From NCBI GenBank assembly GCA_964473465.1, contig CAYYPE010000005.1:1-64000 (forward strand): 64,000 nt of DNA, read 5' to 3'. Positions 1 to 9,392 of this stretch are shown here, in pieces; the stretch's first letter is position 1; every line of letters starts with the position of its first letter. The translations under genes and the position numbers were made by a program. Source of the stretch: CALHRB01 sp964473465. Its GTDB lineage: Bacteria; Bacteroidota; Ignavibacteria; Kapaibacteriales; UBA2268. The notes beneath the pieces are model-generated. The model was not told the DNA's origin. It ran no database searches and saw only the letters and a list, made by a program, of their open reading frames with translations.

Positions 1-1
1 G

Positions 2-397
2 GAATTTCCAGTAGAAATAGCAAATATTACTACCTTTTCGAGAGATGTCTGCGTAACGAGAACAGGAGAACCCGGCAAGGTTGTAATAAATACCTGTGTC
101 GTGAATTTAAGACCTATTGTATTCAGTAAGGTTCAATATTCATTACATTCAATTGATCCAAATCCAGTGAGTGGCGAAACAATAAAATTAACTTATGATG
201 TTGCCCTCGATGGATATACAAGACTCGAACTAATTAATTCAATTGGTGAAGTAATAGGAGTACCTGTCAGTCATGAATTAGAATCTGGCAGATACGAATC
301 ATTAATACCAATTGGAAATTTAGCTTCAGGTGTTTACTATGTCAGAATGGTTTCCGGACCATATACTGATACAAAAGCATTTGTTATAGCGAGATGA
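2..397 (+). CDS. C-terminal part of a secreted protein with T9SS type A sorting domain (5' end outside window)
   Basis: The reading frame is open to the left edge of the window, so the gene is truncated; the GTG at 101 is internal rather than a start. About the last 80 residues form a typical T9SS C-terminal sorting domain: a DPNPVSG motif near the domain start, alternating beta strands, a GVYYVRM motif and a basic end (FVIAR). Family knowledge: such domains send proteins through the type IX secretion system to the cell surface of Bacteroidota-related bacteria, where they are cleaved off. The functional part of the protein lies upstream and cannot be named. A strong terminator follows the stop codon. 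Confidence 0.85.
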   Translation, partial: EFPVEIANITTFSRDVCVTRTGEPGKVVINTCVVNLRPIVFSKVQYSLHSIDPNPVSGETIKLTYDVALDGYTRLELINSIGEVIGVPVSHELESGRYESLIPIGNLASGVYYVRMVSGPYTDTKAFVIAR

Positions 398-421
398 CAG
401 ATTGTTTTTAAATGATAATCA

Positions 422-459
422 AACTCCCGTTAGTAAGAGTAACATACGGGAGTTTTTTT
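422..459 (+). terminator. Rho-independent terminator after the T9SS-domain gene
   Basis: A 9-bp perfect stem (AACTCCCGT at 422-430, ACGGGAGTT at 446-454) is followed by a run of seven T. It lies between the rightward T9SS-domain gene and the converging leftward SDR gene. Confidence 0.85.
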
Positions 460-1186
460 ATAAATTTCCTAATTGAGGCTTGATAACAATTAATTCTGTC
501 ATCAATCTTGGGTTTAAATTAAGTGCTATAGCAGAGAGGATTACATCGGCGATATCCTGAGGTTTCATCATTCGGTGAGCATAATTTTCAAGGCTTTCCT
601 TATCCCATATTTCGGTTTCAGTTGCACCGGGAAGTATATCAATAACTTTGATTCCAAATTGACGGACTTCTTCCCTTAATGAACTACTCATTGAATTTAA
701 CGCTGATTTTGAGGCTCCATAGACAGTCCCATCTGAAAAGTTGTTCATTGCTGCAATTGATGATATGTTTATAATCATTCCAAACCTATTTTTAATCATT
801 TCAGGTAATACAGACTGAATACAAAAATAACTTCCCTTAAAATTAATTGACATTGTTTTGTCAAATTCTTCGGGAGTCATATCAATCAATTTTTTAAAAA
901 TTCCTATACCAGCGTTATTTATTAGTATATCAACTCCCCCAAAAAAAGATAAAATTTTGGAATAAGTATTTTTTATTTCATTATAGTTTGATAAATCAAA
1001 CGGGAAGAAAATGACATTCCTAAAGCTTGAAAATTTTGTTACTAAATCTTTGATAGAATCCTTATTTGAAGAACTAAGAACTAAATTAGCATTGGTAGAA
1101 ACCAGATTTTCTGCAATAGCCCTGCCTATTCCCCTGCTTGCTCCAGTTAACCATATAGTTCGATTGCTTAAATCCACAGTATTCAT
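458..1186 (-). CDS. Short-chain dehydrogenase/reductase (SDR) family oxidoreductase
   Basis: A classical SDR of about 242 residues. The N-terminal Rossmann motif TGASRGIG binds NAD(P), NNAG sits in the middle, and the catalytic Ser and YGASK (Tyr-x-x-x-Lys) follow; NISSIAAMN just before the Tyr supplies the Ser. The protein is cytoplasmic with no signal peptide. The substrate cannot be told from sequence. I chose the ATG at 1186 (MNTVDLSN) because the Rossmann strand starts 10 residues later; a TTG at 1243 would add 19 unrelated residues. It is transcribed alone, divergent from the OmpA-like gene. Confidence 0.88.
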   Translation of the reverse strand: MNTVDLSNRTIWLTGASRGIGRAIAENLVSTNANLVLSSSNKDSIKDLVTKFSSFRNVIFFPFDLSNYNEIKNTYSKILSFFGGVDILINNAGIGIFKKLIDMTPEEFDKTMSINFKGSYFCIQSVLPEMIKNRFGMIINISSIAAMNNFSDGTVYGASKSALNSMSSSLREEVRQFGIKVIDILPGATETEIWDKESLENYAHRMMKPQDIADVILSAIALNLNPRLMTELIVIKPQLGNL

Positions 1187-1276
1187 AGTTGTATTTAAAA
1201 TTAATAAATAATTATTTTGTATATTGTTTTTGCAAAATAACAAGTTTTTTTTTAAAAAGATGCTTAAAAAATATGA

Positions 1277-3451
1277 ATGCTACTGCTTAAATGTAAAATA
1301 TTGCTAATTTTATTTTTGTTTTTTCAATATTCTTGTTTTTCAGATGAGATAGATACATTAAAAAAGGAATATCCTAAGATAGGTTCGGTTCTGAATGTCT
1401 CCTATAATTTTAGTTTTTCTGATATCAGGTTACTGCAATCCATAATGGACAGCATACCCAGATATGCTTTCGGGGAAAATTACGGAATGATTTTAGGGGT
1501 TTATTATGAACATCCTTTTAATTATAAATATGCTCTTATGTTGCAGGGTTTATATTCAGTTCACTTTGCAGACATTTATACAAATATAAATTCTAATATT
1601 ATCATTAATAATCAGCCAATTAATTTAACGTCAAAACACAAATTATCAACAGATCTGACATCACTTCTTTTTGAACCTTTACTGAAAATATTATTGGTTG
1701 ATAAATTATCCTTTATCGGTGGATTTAATATTGGAGTAAGGTTTGAAAAGATTGTTGAACACGAAGAAACAATAATTAGTCCCGAAAATATAGGTTTTCC
1801 CGGGAATGTCAAAACACGAAATCTTGATGATAATTTAATCCCGATTGATGGATTCAGAGCGGCTTTAGTGGGTGGTTTGATATATGATATTCCAATTGAT
1901 ATTAATGAAAAATTTATAGTATCCCCACAGATTAGTTTTAGTTATGGATTTTCAGATGTAGCAAGGAATTTTTCATGGGATGTTAATACTTTCAGAGCGG
2001 GTGTGATATTAAAATATGTGCCGCTTGCCGAAAAGAGGTTTAATAATAAAATTGATTATGAGACAGAAAATATAGAATTAATTGATACAATCAAAATAAG
2101 AAACCCGTATATTGAACAAAATTTAATATTGGAAGGTTTAACAAAAAGCTATATTGACACAACCAGAGTTGGAAATATTAAAAAGATATCAACCGTTAAA
2201 CTGAGGGTTGACACGTTATTTATTCCTGATACAACTATTAATAAAACAAATAGGGAAGATGATACTTTAACAGTTTGGGCAACAAGCGAATCATCTGGAA
2301 GATTTCCAATAAGCGAAATAAGAGTTGAGGACTTTCTTTCGACAACAATTCAACCGATTTTAAATTATATCTTTTTCTATGAAAACTCTTCTGACATACC
2401 CCAAAGATATGTTAAACTAACAAAAGAAAATACATATAAGTTTGATTTTAATTATTTAAAAAACAAACCGACATTAGAAGTTTATAGTAATATTTTAAAC
2501 ATACTTGGTTGGAGAATGAAGAACAAAGCAAAATCCAAGATAACAATCACAGGTTGTAATGCTGGTTTGGATTTCGAGGAACCAATAATATCTGAAAAGA
2601 GAGCTACAACTATTAAAAATTACCTTACTGAGGTTTGGGGCATTGATCCAAAAAGAATTCAAGTGAAAGCCCGGAACCTTCCCTTGAAAAGCTCTACCTT
2701 GAATGACACAGATGGAGTTGCTGAAAATAGGAGAGTAGAAATCACTTCTGAGGACTGGGATTTATTAGCTCCACTAATTCTTAGTGACACATTCAGGGTG
2801 GTTTCACCTTTGTTTTTGAAATTTAACCTGGAATTCAAAAAAAGATTGAATATAAAAAAATGGAAAGTTAATGTGTTTGCTGATGATAAAATAATCAGAA
2901 TATTCGAAGGCGATGGGATTCTACCAGATTCAGTTTTATGGGATTTGAATGAGAGACAAGATGTAATCTATGATTTGAAAAAAGGATTTTATTTTCAGGT
3001 GGAAGCAACAGATAACAAAAACAGAATAATAAAAAGCAATATTGAAAAAATAAATGTTGATCATATCACTGTTCACAAGAAAATACTGATTAATGAAGGT
3101 GATAAAAGGATAGATAGATATAGCCTGATTTTATTTGATTTTAATGCTGCAAATCTTGGAACAACAAATTCAAAAATTATGGATTACATTAATTCCAATA
3201 TAAATGATAATTCAACAGTTATCGTAGAAGGTTTCACTGATAGAGTAGGAGATGAATCTTATAATCTCGAATTATCGAAAAGGAGAGCCCTTAGTGTATG
3301 GAAATTAATCAATGCTAAAACAAAATCTTATGTAGGGCTTGGTGAGAGCATAATTCTTTTTGATAATAATTTACCTGAAGGTAGATTTTATAACCGAACC
3401 GTCAGGGTTAATGTTGAAACACCAATAATGAATCATTTTGATATCAAATGA
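1277..3451 (+). CDS. Outer-membrane protein with two OmpA-like peptidoglycan-binding domains
   Basis: 724 residues. A hydrophobic N-terminus ends in a Cys (YSC near residue 20), so it is exported and may be a lipoprotein. Residues about 30-260 look like alternating beta strands (an outer-membrane barrel-like or porin-like module). There are two separate OmpA C-terminal domains: one at about 360-485 (ITITGCNAG, then AENRRVEI) and one at about 615-710 (VIVEGFTDRVGD, LSKRRALSVW, NRTVRVNVE). Family knowledge: such domains bind diaminopimelate in peptidoglycan. Two OmpA domains in one chain is less common than one; the 130 residues between them look like a beta-sandwich. Monocistronic, with a convergent gene 20 bp downstream. 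Confidence 0.82.
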   Translation: MLLLKCKILLILFLFFQYSCFSDEIDTLKKEYPKIGSVLNVSYNFSFSDIRLLQSIMDSIPRYAFGENYGMILGVYYEHPFNYKYALMLQGLYSVHFADIYTNINSNIIINNQPINLTSKHKLSTDLTSLLFEPLLKILLVDKLSFIGGFNIGVRFEKIVEHEETIISPENIGFPGNVKTRNLDDNLIPIDGFRAALVGGLIYDIPIDINEKFIVSPQISFSYGFSDVARNFSWDVNTFRAGVILKYVPLAEKRFNNKIDYETENIELIDTIKIRNPYIEQNLILEGLTKSYIDTTRVGNIKKISTVKLRVDTLFIPDTTINKTNREDDTLTVWATSESSGRFPISEIRVEDFLSTTIQPILNYIFFYENSSDIPQRYVKLTKENTYKFDFNYLKNKPTLEVYSNILNILGWRMKNKAKSKITITGCNAGLDFEEPIISEKRATTIKNYLTEVWGIDPKRIQVKARNLPLKSSTLNDTDGVAENRRVEITSEDWDLLAPLILSDTFRVVSPLFLKFNLEFKKRLNIKKWKVNVFADDKIIRIFEGDGILPDSVLWDLNERQDVIYDLKKGFYFQVEATDNKNRIIKSNIEKINVDHITVHKKILINEGDKRIDRYSLILFDFNAANLGTTNSKIMDYINSNINDNSTVIVEGFTDRVGDESYNLELSKRRALSVWKLINAKTKSYVGLGESIILFDNNLPEGRFYNRTVRVNVETPIMNHFDIK

Positions 3452-3470
3452 AATCAAAACAATTATCTGA

Positions 3471-4622
3471 TTATGCCGGATTCAAAATAAAAATTATAAT
3501 AAAAAGAAGAAATACCGAGCCAATAACCAATCTGGCTAATTTCATATCTTTTTCTTTAATTGACTTCCACGCAAATGCTAATGCATAGCAGACTATCCAT
3601 AAAGCTATAATTATAAGGAATGAACCAAACCAATCAAGGCGACTCCCTACTAAATATTTCATTCCAAAGTTTGCTACGGAGCCATAAACTACCAACAAAT
3701 GAAAAGTATATACAAAAAGGGATTCCTGACCGAAAAGAACAAGTGACTTGCCCAGAAAAGTATTTTTGTATGATTTTTCTATCAAATAGAGAAACGAAAA
3801 AACCCAAATGGCACAACTTAATCTAAATAGAAAATGTGCCGGATTTGATATCCACCATTCTTTGAATGAATCAGTGTAATTTGTTAAATCTCTGGTGAAA
3901 AATAAAACGAACATTAGAACGAAGAATATCAAAAAAAGCCAGATAGCAAGCTGTTTCTTATTCTCTGAACTCATAAAAACTGCAGTCAGGGCTGCACCAC
4001 CGAAGAAATACCCACTCCAAGGGAATAAAGGAAATTTGGATACAGGGTATTTTGCAAAAAGAGTCCCAATATAATGGGGTAAAGCTGACATGGAATCCCA
4101 TGACAGAACTACAGGAGCAAAAAAACCAAAGAAAAGACACAAAGCAAAGAAAATATAAGGTAAAATTCTGAAATTTGGCACTAAAAATACAATTATTAGT
4201 GCCAAGAATGAACTATATACTATTGTTTGAAGGATATCAATCTGAAAAAAACTTATCCAACTTTCAGGAGTTAATTTGTAAAATCTTTCGAGTGATAATG
4301 CGGGAAAGTGAAGCCAGTAAGCAATAATTAAAATAAGTCCAAGCCTCCTTAAATAAACCCATAGAGGTTTTTTAAAGCTTCGATAATCATTTAGCTTTTT
4401 CATTGAAGCAAGCCAGAAACCTGCACCTGCACAAAACAAAAAGCTTACAGCAACCATCCCATTGGAAATATTCAATAAAGTATAAAAACTTCCAGCCTTG
4501 AAATAATTGGCAAGAACAACATCAATAACATGAGTTTCCACCATCCACAGGACAGCAATTCCTCGCATTACGTCAATAAATGTCAGTCTTTCTTTTTTTG
4601 GTTCTATTACTAATGAATCCAT
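3471..4622 (-). CDS. Multi-pass membrane acyltransferase-like protein (DUF1624/HGSNAT-like)
   Basis: About 383 residues with some ten hydrophobic helices. The N-terminal signature RLTFIDVMRGIAVLWMVETH resembles the catalytic start of the heparan-alpha-glucosaminide N-acetyltransferase/DUF1624 group, where a His in the first membrane helix carries the acyl group. The later HLL/VVYGS region fits the C-terminal part of the family. The likely role is transmembrane acetylation of an envelope sugar; this is inference and the substrate is unknown. Start: the ATG at 4622 (MDSLVIEP) is preferred over a TTG at 4664 that adds a short hydrophobic stretch just before the charged N-terminus. It converges with the OmpA-like gene. 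Confidence 0.68.
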   Translation of the reverse strand: MDSLVIEPKKERLTFIDVMRGIAVLWMVETHVIDVVLANYFKAGSFYTLLNISNGMVAVSFLFCAGAGFWLASMKKLNDYRSFKKPLWVYLRRLGLILIIAYWLHFPALSLERFYKLTPESWISFFQIDILQTIVYSSFLALIIVFLVPNFRILPYIFFALCLFFGFFAPVVLSWDSMSALPHYIGTLFAKYPVSKFPLFPWSGYFFGGAALTAVFMSSENKKQLAIWLFLIFFVLMFVLFFTRDLTNYTDSFKEWWISNPAHFLFRLSCAIWVFSFLYLIEKSYKNTFLGKSLVLFGQESLFVYTFHLLVVYGSVANFGMKYLVGSRLDWFGSFLIIIALWIVCYALAFAWKSIKEKDMKLARLVIGSVFLLFIIIFILNPA

Positions 4623-4774
4623 AAAAATAAAATTTATTAACAAAATAAGTATAGATTTCTCCAAATATAAATAATCTCAAATAAAAATAATAGAAATTAT
4701 TTTCATCCATGAAATGGTTTAATTTTTGCTAATTTTGACTTTCGGAGTTATGATAATTATGGATATATATTGAT

Positions 4775-5824
4775 TTGAGAATATTTATAACAATTATATT
4801 AGCTTTAGTTTTTATTTATGGATGCGAAGAGGAACAGGTTTTGCAGCCCTCCAAACCAGAAATAATTGAAATACTTCCATCACAAGCAGGTGTTTGGACT
4901 GTTATTACAATTTATGGTAGAAATTTGGGGGTGCCAAACGATAGTTCTTATGTTATTCTGGATTCCAATATTATAATTAATTCCAAAGAATGTTTAAAAT
5001 GGAACAATTCTTTTGTAAGGATAAATATTCCAAAATTAAAATTTAATGGTGAAGTCAGGATTATAACTGGAAGGGACACAAGTAATATTTCAAGAATCAA
5101 TTATAATTATTTACCTGAATTAGATATGGTGATGATAAGTTCCGGTATATCCGAGATTGGTTCAAACAATGGGTGGTATGATGAAAAACCGGCTCATAGA
5201 ATAAATATTACAAATAAGATGTTGGTTTCAAAATATGAAGTAAGCCAGTATTTATATACATTTGTTTGTGACACTAACCCATCATCTGAAAAAGCTGATT
5301 ACTATCCAGTCAATAATATTAACTGGCTTGATGCAATAACTTTTTGTAATAAGCTATCCAAACTTTTCGGATATGATACTTGTTACTTGTTTGACAAAGG
5401 AAAAGTTATCTGGGATACTAATGCCAATGGCTTTCGATTACCGACAGAAGCAGAATGGGAGCATTTCTGCCGTGCCGGAAATCAAGGAGATTTTAATTTA
5501 GGCGAAGGAGTGGAAAATCTCGCGTGGTTTAATCAAAATTCAGGTTTTAAAATTCACCCAATTGGACAAAAAAAGCCTAACAAGGCTGGTATTTCTGACT
5601 TGCACGGGAATGTTTCTGAATGGTGCTGGGATTGGTATGATGAAAATTATTATAGATATTCAGGTTTAGTCAATCCCAGAGGACCTGCCTCAGGTTTATT
5701 GAGGGTTCATAGAGGTGGTTCATTCCTTGATGGATTTGCAAAAATCAGGTCATCAGCACGTCATTTCGATGATGGAATTAATGAGAAAATGGGAATAAGG
5801 TTTGTTCGTAATATCAAAGAATAA
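4775..5824 (+). CDS. Lipoprotein with IPT/TIG domain and formylglycine-generating-enzyme-like (FGE/SUMF1) domain
   Basis: 349 residues. A signal peptide ends in a lipobox (FIYGC, Cys near residue 17). Residues about 27-110 match an IPT/TIG immunoglobulin-like fold (IIEILPSQAGVWTVITIYG). Residues about 115-348 match the FGE-sulfatase fold: SKYEVSQYLY, NWLDAITFCNKLS, RLPTEAEWEHFCRAG, DLHGNVSEWCWDWYD, VHRGGSF, GIRFVRN. The segment that carries the copper-binding Cys pair in true FGE has no Cys here (RGGSFLDGFAKIRSSARHF), so a sulfatase-activating reaction is doubtful. Many bacterial members have other or structural roles. The start is an unusual TTG; no in-frame ATG keeps the signal peptide. A TAATTTTG box lies at 4730-4737 with no clear -33 partner. 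Confidence 0.8.
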   Translation: MRIFITIILALVFIYGCEEEQVLQPSKPEIIEILPSQAGVWTVITIYGRNLGVPNDSSYVILDSNIIINSKECLKWNNSFVRINIPKLKFNGEVRIITGRDTSNISRINYNYLPELDMVMISSGISEIGSNNGWYDEKPAHRINITNKMLVSKYEVSQYLYTFVCDTNPSSEKADYYPVNNINWLDAITFCNKLSKLFGYDTCYLFDKGKVIWDTNANGFRLPTEAEWEHFCRAGNQGDFNLGEGVENLAWFNQNSGFKIHPIGQKKPNKAGISDLHGNVSEWCWDWYDENYYRYSGLVNPRGPASGLLRVHRGGSFLDGFAKIRSSARHFDDGINEKMGIRFVRNIKE

Positions 5825-5875
5825 ATTTTATTTCAATAAAATATTGAGTAATTAAATTTCAATTTTTATTATACT

Positions 5876-7105
5876 ATGAGAATAAATTTTTTATTTTTTA
5901 TATTAACACTATTAATAGTGATATCCTGCCAGCGAGTAGATCCGCTGGAAAACACTGATATTAATGGATTTGGAGGAGTCCGTAAAGATTTTTCGTATGA
6001 AGATTATGGAAATTTTTATAATTATAACGTTTATATAGATAAATTTACAGATTTTGATTCTTCCGGTGCTTTAATTCCACCTTTGGCACTCCCATCATCA
6101 CGATTAGTTGTTTTCACAGAAAACGGATATCTTCATAAGGTCTTCGAAAAAAATATTGAATGGTCATCAAAATTTAAGGAAGAAGATTTTCCTCAATCAT
6201 CAATGGTTGTTGATAAGAATGGAAATTTTTTCTATCATTCAGTTTCTGGTTATTTGATATCGTTAAATAAAAATGGGAAATTAAAATGGAAAATACAAAT
6301 ATCCGACACTCTGAAAAAAGACATTTTATTTTCTGATTTATTAATTAATGATAATTGTCTATTTTTTGGAGACAACTCAGGAAAATTATATGCATATTCT
6401 ATTGATGGTAAACCATTATGGCATAAGGATTTTCAATTAACATTAAATAGAACTTTATCAATTACAGAATCTGGGAAAATTGCTGTAACTTTAACAAATG
6501 ATGAATTCGGTTTAAGTGATAAATTAGTTTTTTTAAGTAAAAATGGAGATCAAATTTTTGAAAAAGAATTTAAAGGCGTTAGATTATTTCGTTCCCCCTC
6601 AATTCATAATGATAAATTAATTTTGACTGGTGTTGAAGATATTAATAATGAAAGGAGCAATTTAATTATTTGTCTGGATACCTTAGGAAACGAAATCTGG
6701 AGGAAAAAAATTGATTTATTCCCAAGATATTCTTCGATCAGTCAAGATGGTTTAATATTAATTGTAGGATTTAATTCTGGACTTGGTAAGCCACTTAGCG
6801 TTATTTATTGTTTAGATAAAAATGGAAAAGAACTATGGAAATTATATTATGATGTAACTATTAAAATACCAATTATGATTAGCAATAATAAATTAGCTTT
6901 TCTTGGAATTAAAGAGAATTTAACAGCTATTTTTTTTATAAAAAAAGATGGAGTTATTGTAAATTATATCAGTCTTAACGATGCCCCCCTTGTAAATATA
7001 ATACCAACTGTAAGGTCCGATGGTGTGATATGCTTTGCGGCAGTCAATAAATTACAAATAGTAAGAATTGACGACACTTTTCTGAATAAAATATTACCAT
7101 GGTAA
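5876..7105 (+). CDS. Lipoprotein with PQQ-like beta-propeller repeats
   Basis: 409 residues with a lipoprotein signal peptide (VISC, Cys near residue 18). The body contains repeated blade-like strands ending in a Trp or Tyr, such as GKLKWKIQIS, GKPLWHKDF, GNEIWRKKI and GKELWKLYY, typical of PQQ_2/quinoprotein-type propellers. No residues for PQQ or metal binding stand out, so a binding or scaffolding role on the cell surface is more likely than catalysis (inference). It lies 51 bp after the FGE-like lipoprotein and 3 bp before the ABC-F gene, so the three may be co-transcribed, though the ABC-F protein works in the cytoplasm. Confidence 0.75.
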   Translation: MRINFLFFILTLLIVISCQRVDPLENTDINGFGGVRKDFSYEDYGNFYNYNVYIDKFTDFDSSGALIPPLALPSSRLVVFTENGYLHKVFEKNIEWSSKFKEEDFPQSSMVVDKNGNFFYHSVSGYLISLNKNGKLKWKIQISDTLKKDILFSDLLINDNCLFFGDNSGKLYAYSIDGKPLWHKDFQLTLNRTLSITESGKIAVTLTNDEFGLSDKLVFLSKNGDQIFEKEFKGVRLFRSPSIHNDKLILTGVEDINNERSNLIICLDTLGNEIWRKKIDLFPRYSSISQDGLILIVGFNSGLGKPLSVIYCLDKNGKELWKLYYDVTIKIPIMISNNKLAFLGIKENLTAIFFIKKDGVIVNYISLNDAPLVNIIPTVRSDGVICFAAVNKLQIVRIDDTFLNKILPW

Positions 7106-7108
7106 CAA

Positions 7109-9070
7109 ATGATCTCGATTAACAATCTAACTTTAGAGTATTCTGGAAGATTTATTTTTAATGATGTTTCTTTCAATATTAATAAGAATGAAAAAATTGG
7201 ATTGATTGGAAGAAACGGCTCGGGTAAAACAACTCTATTAAGATTAATTTATGGTTCCGAAAAACCGCAATCGGGGATTATTACCAAACCAAATGACTTA
7301 AAAATCGGATATCTACCGCAGGAAGGGATCACGCTTTCCAACAGATTTTTGTTTGAGGAGGTAAAATCTTCATTAACTGAGATAACAAGTATTGAGAACC
7401 AAATCAAAGAAATCACAAAAAAAATTGAAAATAGACAAGATTATGCTTCTGAAGAATTTTTGAGACTCACACAAAAATTAAGCGAAATAACACATAGATT
7501 TGATGTTCTCGGAGGGTATAACTTAGACGGAGAAATTGAAAAAGTTCTTAAAGGATTGGGCTTTGAACGTGACGAATTCTGGCGTCAATCAAATGAATTC
7601 AGTGGTGGATGGCAAATGAGAATTGAACTTGCAAAAATCTTATTACAACGGCCAGATTGCATTTTATTAGACGAACCAACAAACCATCTCGACATTGATT
7701 CAATTCAATGGCTTGAAAATTATCTAAAGAATTATGAAAGTTCTGTAGTAGTAGTTTCTCACGATAAATCTTTTTTGGATAACGTTACACAAAAAACCAT
7801 TGAAATTTCAATGGGTAAGCTCTATATCATGAATTTGAAATATTCTGAGTTTTTAAAAGCCCGGGAGGAGCAAAAACAGCAGATTTATAATCAATACAAA
7901 GCTCAGCAAAAGGAAATTGAACAAATAGAACGTTTTATTGATCGCTTTCGATACAAAGCAACTCTTGCATCCCGAGTCCAATCAAGGATTAAGCAGCTTG
8001 AAAAAAAAGAACTAATTCAACTTGATGAGGAAGACAATTCAGAGATAGTAGTCAAATTTCCTGAGGTTCCTCGCTCAGGTTCAGTAGTTGTATCAGTCAA
8101 AGGTTTAACCAAGAGATATGGAGAGAAGTTAGTTTTGAGAAATATAGATTTTGAATTAAACAGAGGGGATAAAGTTGCCTTTGTTGGTAAAAATGGAGAA
8201 GGAAAGACAACATTCACTAAAATATTGGCAGGATTAGAAGAATTCGAAGGGCAAATTGAATATGGGATAAATGTCAGAATCGGTTATTATTCCCAAAATC
8301 AGGCTGACTTATTGGAATCGGAAGATACTGTTTACGATGTCATCGACAGGGTGGCAACTGGAGAAATGAGAACAAAAATCAGATCTTTGTTAGGTGCATT
8401 TTTATTCAGTGGAGATTCAATTTACAAAAAGGTTAAAGTCCTATCAGGAGGTGAAAAATCAAGACTCGCTCTTGCAAGATTATTACTTGAACCAGTTAAC
8501 TTATTACTTCTGGATGAACCAACAAATCATCTGGATATGGTAGCAAAAAGAGTCCTAAAAAATGCTCTTTCGGACTTCGGTGGGTCACTGGTAATTGTCT
8601 CGCACGATAGAGATTTTCTGACAGATATTACGACAAAAACCTATTTGTTCAAAAATAAGGGTATTAAGGAATATTTAGGTGATATTTCATTCTTCATTAA
8701 CAGTTATAATATTGAAAATCTTGCTGAGTTAAATAGGTCAGATCAATCAACAAAGAATCAAAGTTTATCTGATAAAGCATTTTCCGGCAAGGATAAAATA
8801 AAACGTGAAAAACAAAAAAAGATTCAACGTGAAATTTCGTCAGCGACAAAAAAAATTTCAAAATTAGAAGAAGAAATAAGCAGGATTGAAGCAGAAATTA
8901 CAAAAATTGAAGGAGATTTTTCCAATCCCGAATTTATTAATAACTATGAGTTAATGAATCAAAATAAATCAAAGTATAATCAACTGAAACAAGAAATAGA
9001 AGAAAAGTATCAAGCGTGGGAAGACCTTCACAGGTACTTAGAAAGAATAGAAAGCACATCCGTGAAATAA
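7109..9070 (+). CDS. ABC-F family ATP-binding protein
   Basis: 653 residues, soluble, with two ABC ATPase domains in one chain: Walker A GRNGSGKTT near residue 35 and GKNGEGKTT near residue 365; signatures FSGGWQMR and LSGGEKSRLALARL; Walker B LLDEPTNHLD in both halves. The linker between the domains is charged and helical. About 90 C-terminal residues form a Lys/Glu-rich coiled coil as in Uup-type members. Family knowledge: ABC-F proteins act on the ribosome (translation, antibiotic protection) or, for Uup, on DNA structures; they are not transporters. Which subgroup applies cannot be decided here, but the C-terminal coiled coil favours Uup. The start ATG lies 3 bp after the previous stop. 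Confidence 0.9.
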   Translation: MISINNLTLEYSGRFIFNDVSFNINKNEKIGLIGRNGSGKTTLLRLIYGSEKPQSGIITKPNDLKIGYLPQEGITLSNRFLFEEVKSSLTEITSIENQIKEITKKIENRQDYASEEFLRLTQKLSEITHRFDVLGGYNLDGEIEKVLKGLGFERDEFWRQSNEFSGGWQMRIELAKILLQRPDCILLDEPTNHLDIDSIQWLENYLKNYESSVVVVSHDKSFLDNVTQKTIEISMGKLYIMNLKYSEFLKAREEQKQQIYNQYKAQQKEIEQIERFIDRFRYKATLASRVQSRIKQLEKKELIQLDEEDNSEIVVKFPEVPRSGSVVVSVKGLTKRYGEKLVLRNIDFELNRGDKVAFVGKNGEGKTTFTKILAGLEEFEGQIEYGINVRIGYYSQNQADLLESEDTVYDVIDRVATGEMRTKIRSLLGAFLFSGDSIYKKVKVLSGGEKSRLALARLLLEPVNLLLLDEPTNHLDMVAKRVLKNALSDFGGSLVIVSHDRDFLTDITTKTYLFKNKGIKEYLGDISFFINSYNIENLAELNRSDQSTKNQSLSDKAFSGKDKIKREKQKKIQREISSATKKISKLEEEISRIEAEITKIEGDFSNPEFINNYELMNQNKSKYNQLKQEIEEKYQAWEDLHRYLERIESTSVK

Positions 9071-9094
9071 AAAGAGACTAACCAAAGAAAAAAA

Positions 9095-9125
9095 TTTATC
9101 AAAATCAAAAAAATTCGTAATTTTG
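9095..9125 (+). promoter_or_regulatory. Bacteroidota-type promoter of tRNA-Lys
   Basis: TTTA (9095-9098), a 19-bp spacer and TAATTTTG (9118-9125) fit the Bacteroidota sigma-ABfr consensus TTTG-N19-TAnnTTTG with one mismatch. The mature tRNA begins only 5 nt after the -7 box, so transcription should start at or next to the tRNA 5' end. Confidence 0.7.
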
Positions 9126-9129
9126 CAAC

Positions 9130-9203
9130 GCTCCCTTAGCTCAGCTGGCCAGAGCAATTGACTCTTAATCAATGGGTCGAGGGTTCGAGTCCCTCAGGGA
9201 GCA
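9130..9203 (+). tRNA. tRNA-Lys (anticodon CTT)
   Basis: A cloverleaf can be drawn: acceptor stem GCTCCCT/AGGGAGC, D-arm with AGCTCAGCTGG, anticodon stem ATTGA/TCAAT with loop CTCTTAA (anticodon CTT), T-arm with GGTTCGAGTCC, discriminator A. CCA is not encoded. The gene is 74 nt. Confidence 0.96.
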
Positions 9204-9392
9204 CTTCGACTTATCAAGAATTCTTCCTTTCTGATTGGTTATTAACCTCTTTTTCTTGTTCTTAAGTTTGCATATTTTTTTAATTAAATTTAAATTAAAT
9301 ATGTTTTTAATGAACAAACTATAATATGTTTTATCAAATAAAAATTTTTTGGACAGTAAAATAATATTTTAACCAAATAGTAGTTAGTTGAT

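Noticed and set aside
3620..4140. Short open frames on both strands within the acyltransferase gene
   Set aside because: The real gene has clear membrane helices and family motifs over the whole stretch; the others are shadows.
9204..9392. Possible small RNA or promoter between tRNA-Lys and the CHAT gene
   Set aside because: The 189 bp are A/T-rich; no stable hairpin with T-run, no clear TTTG/TAnnTTTG pair and no coding frame could be supported.
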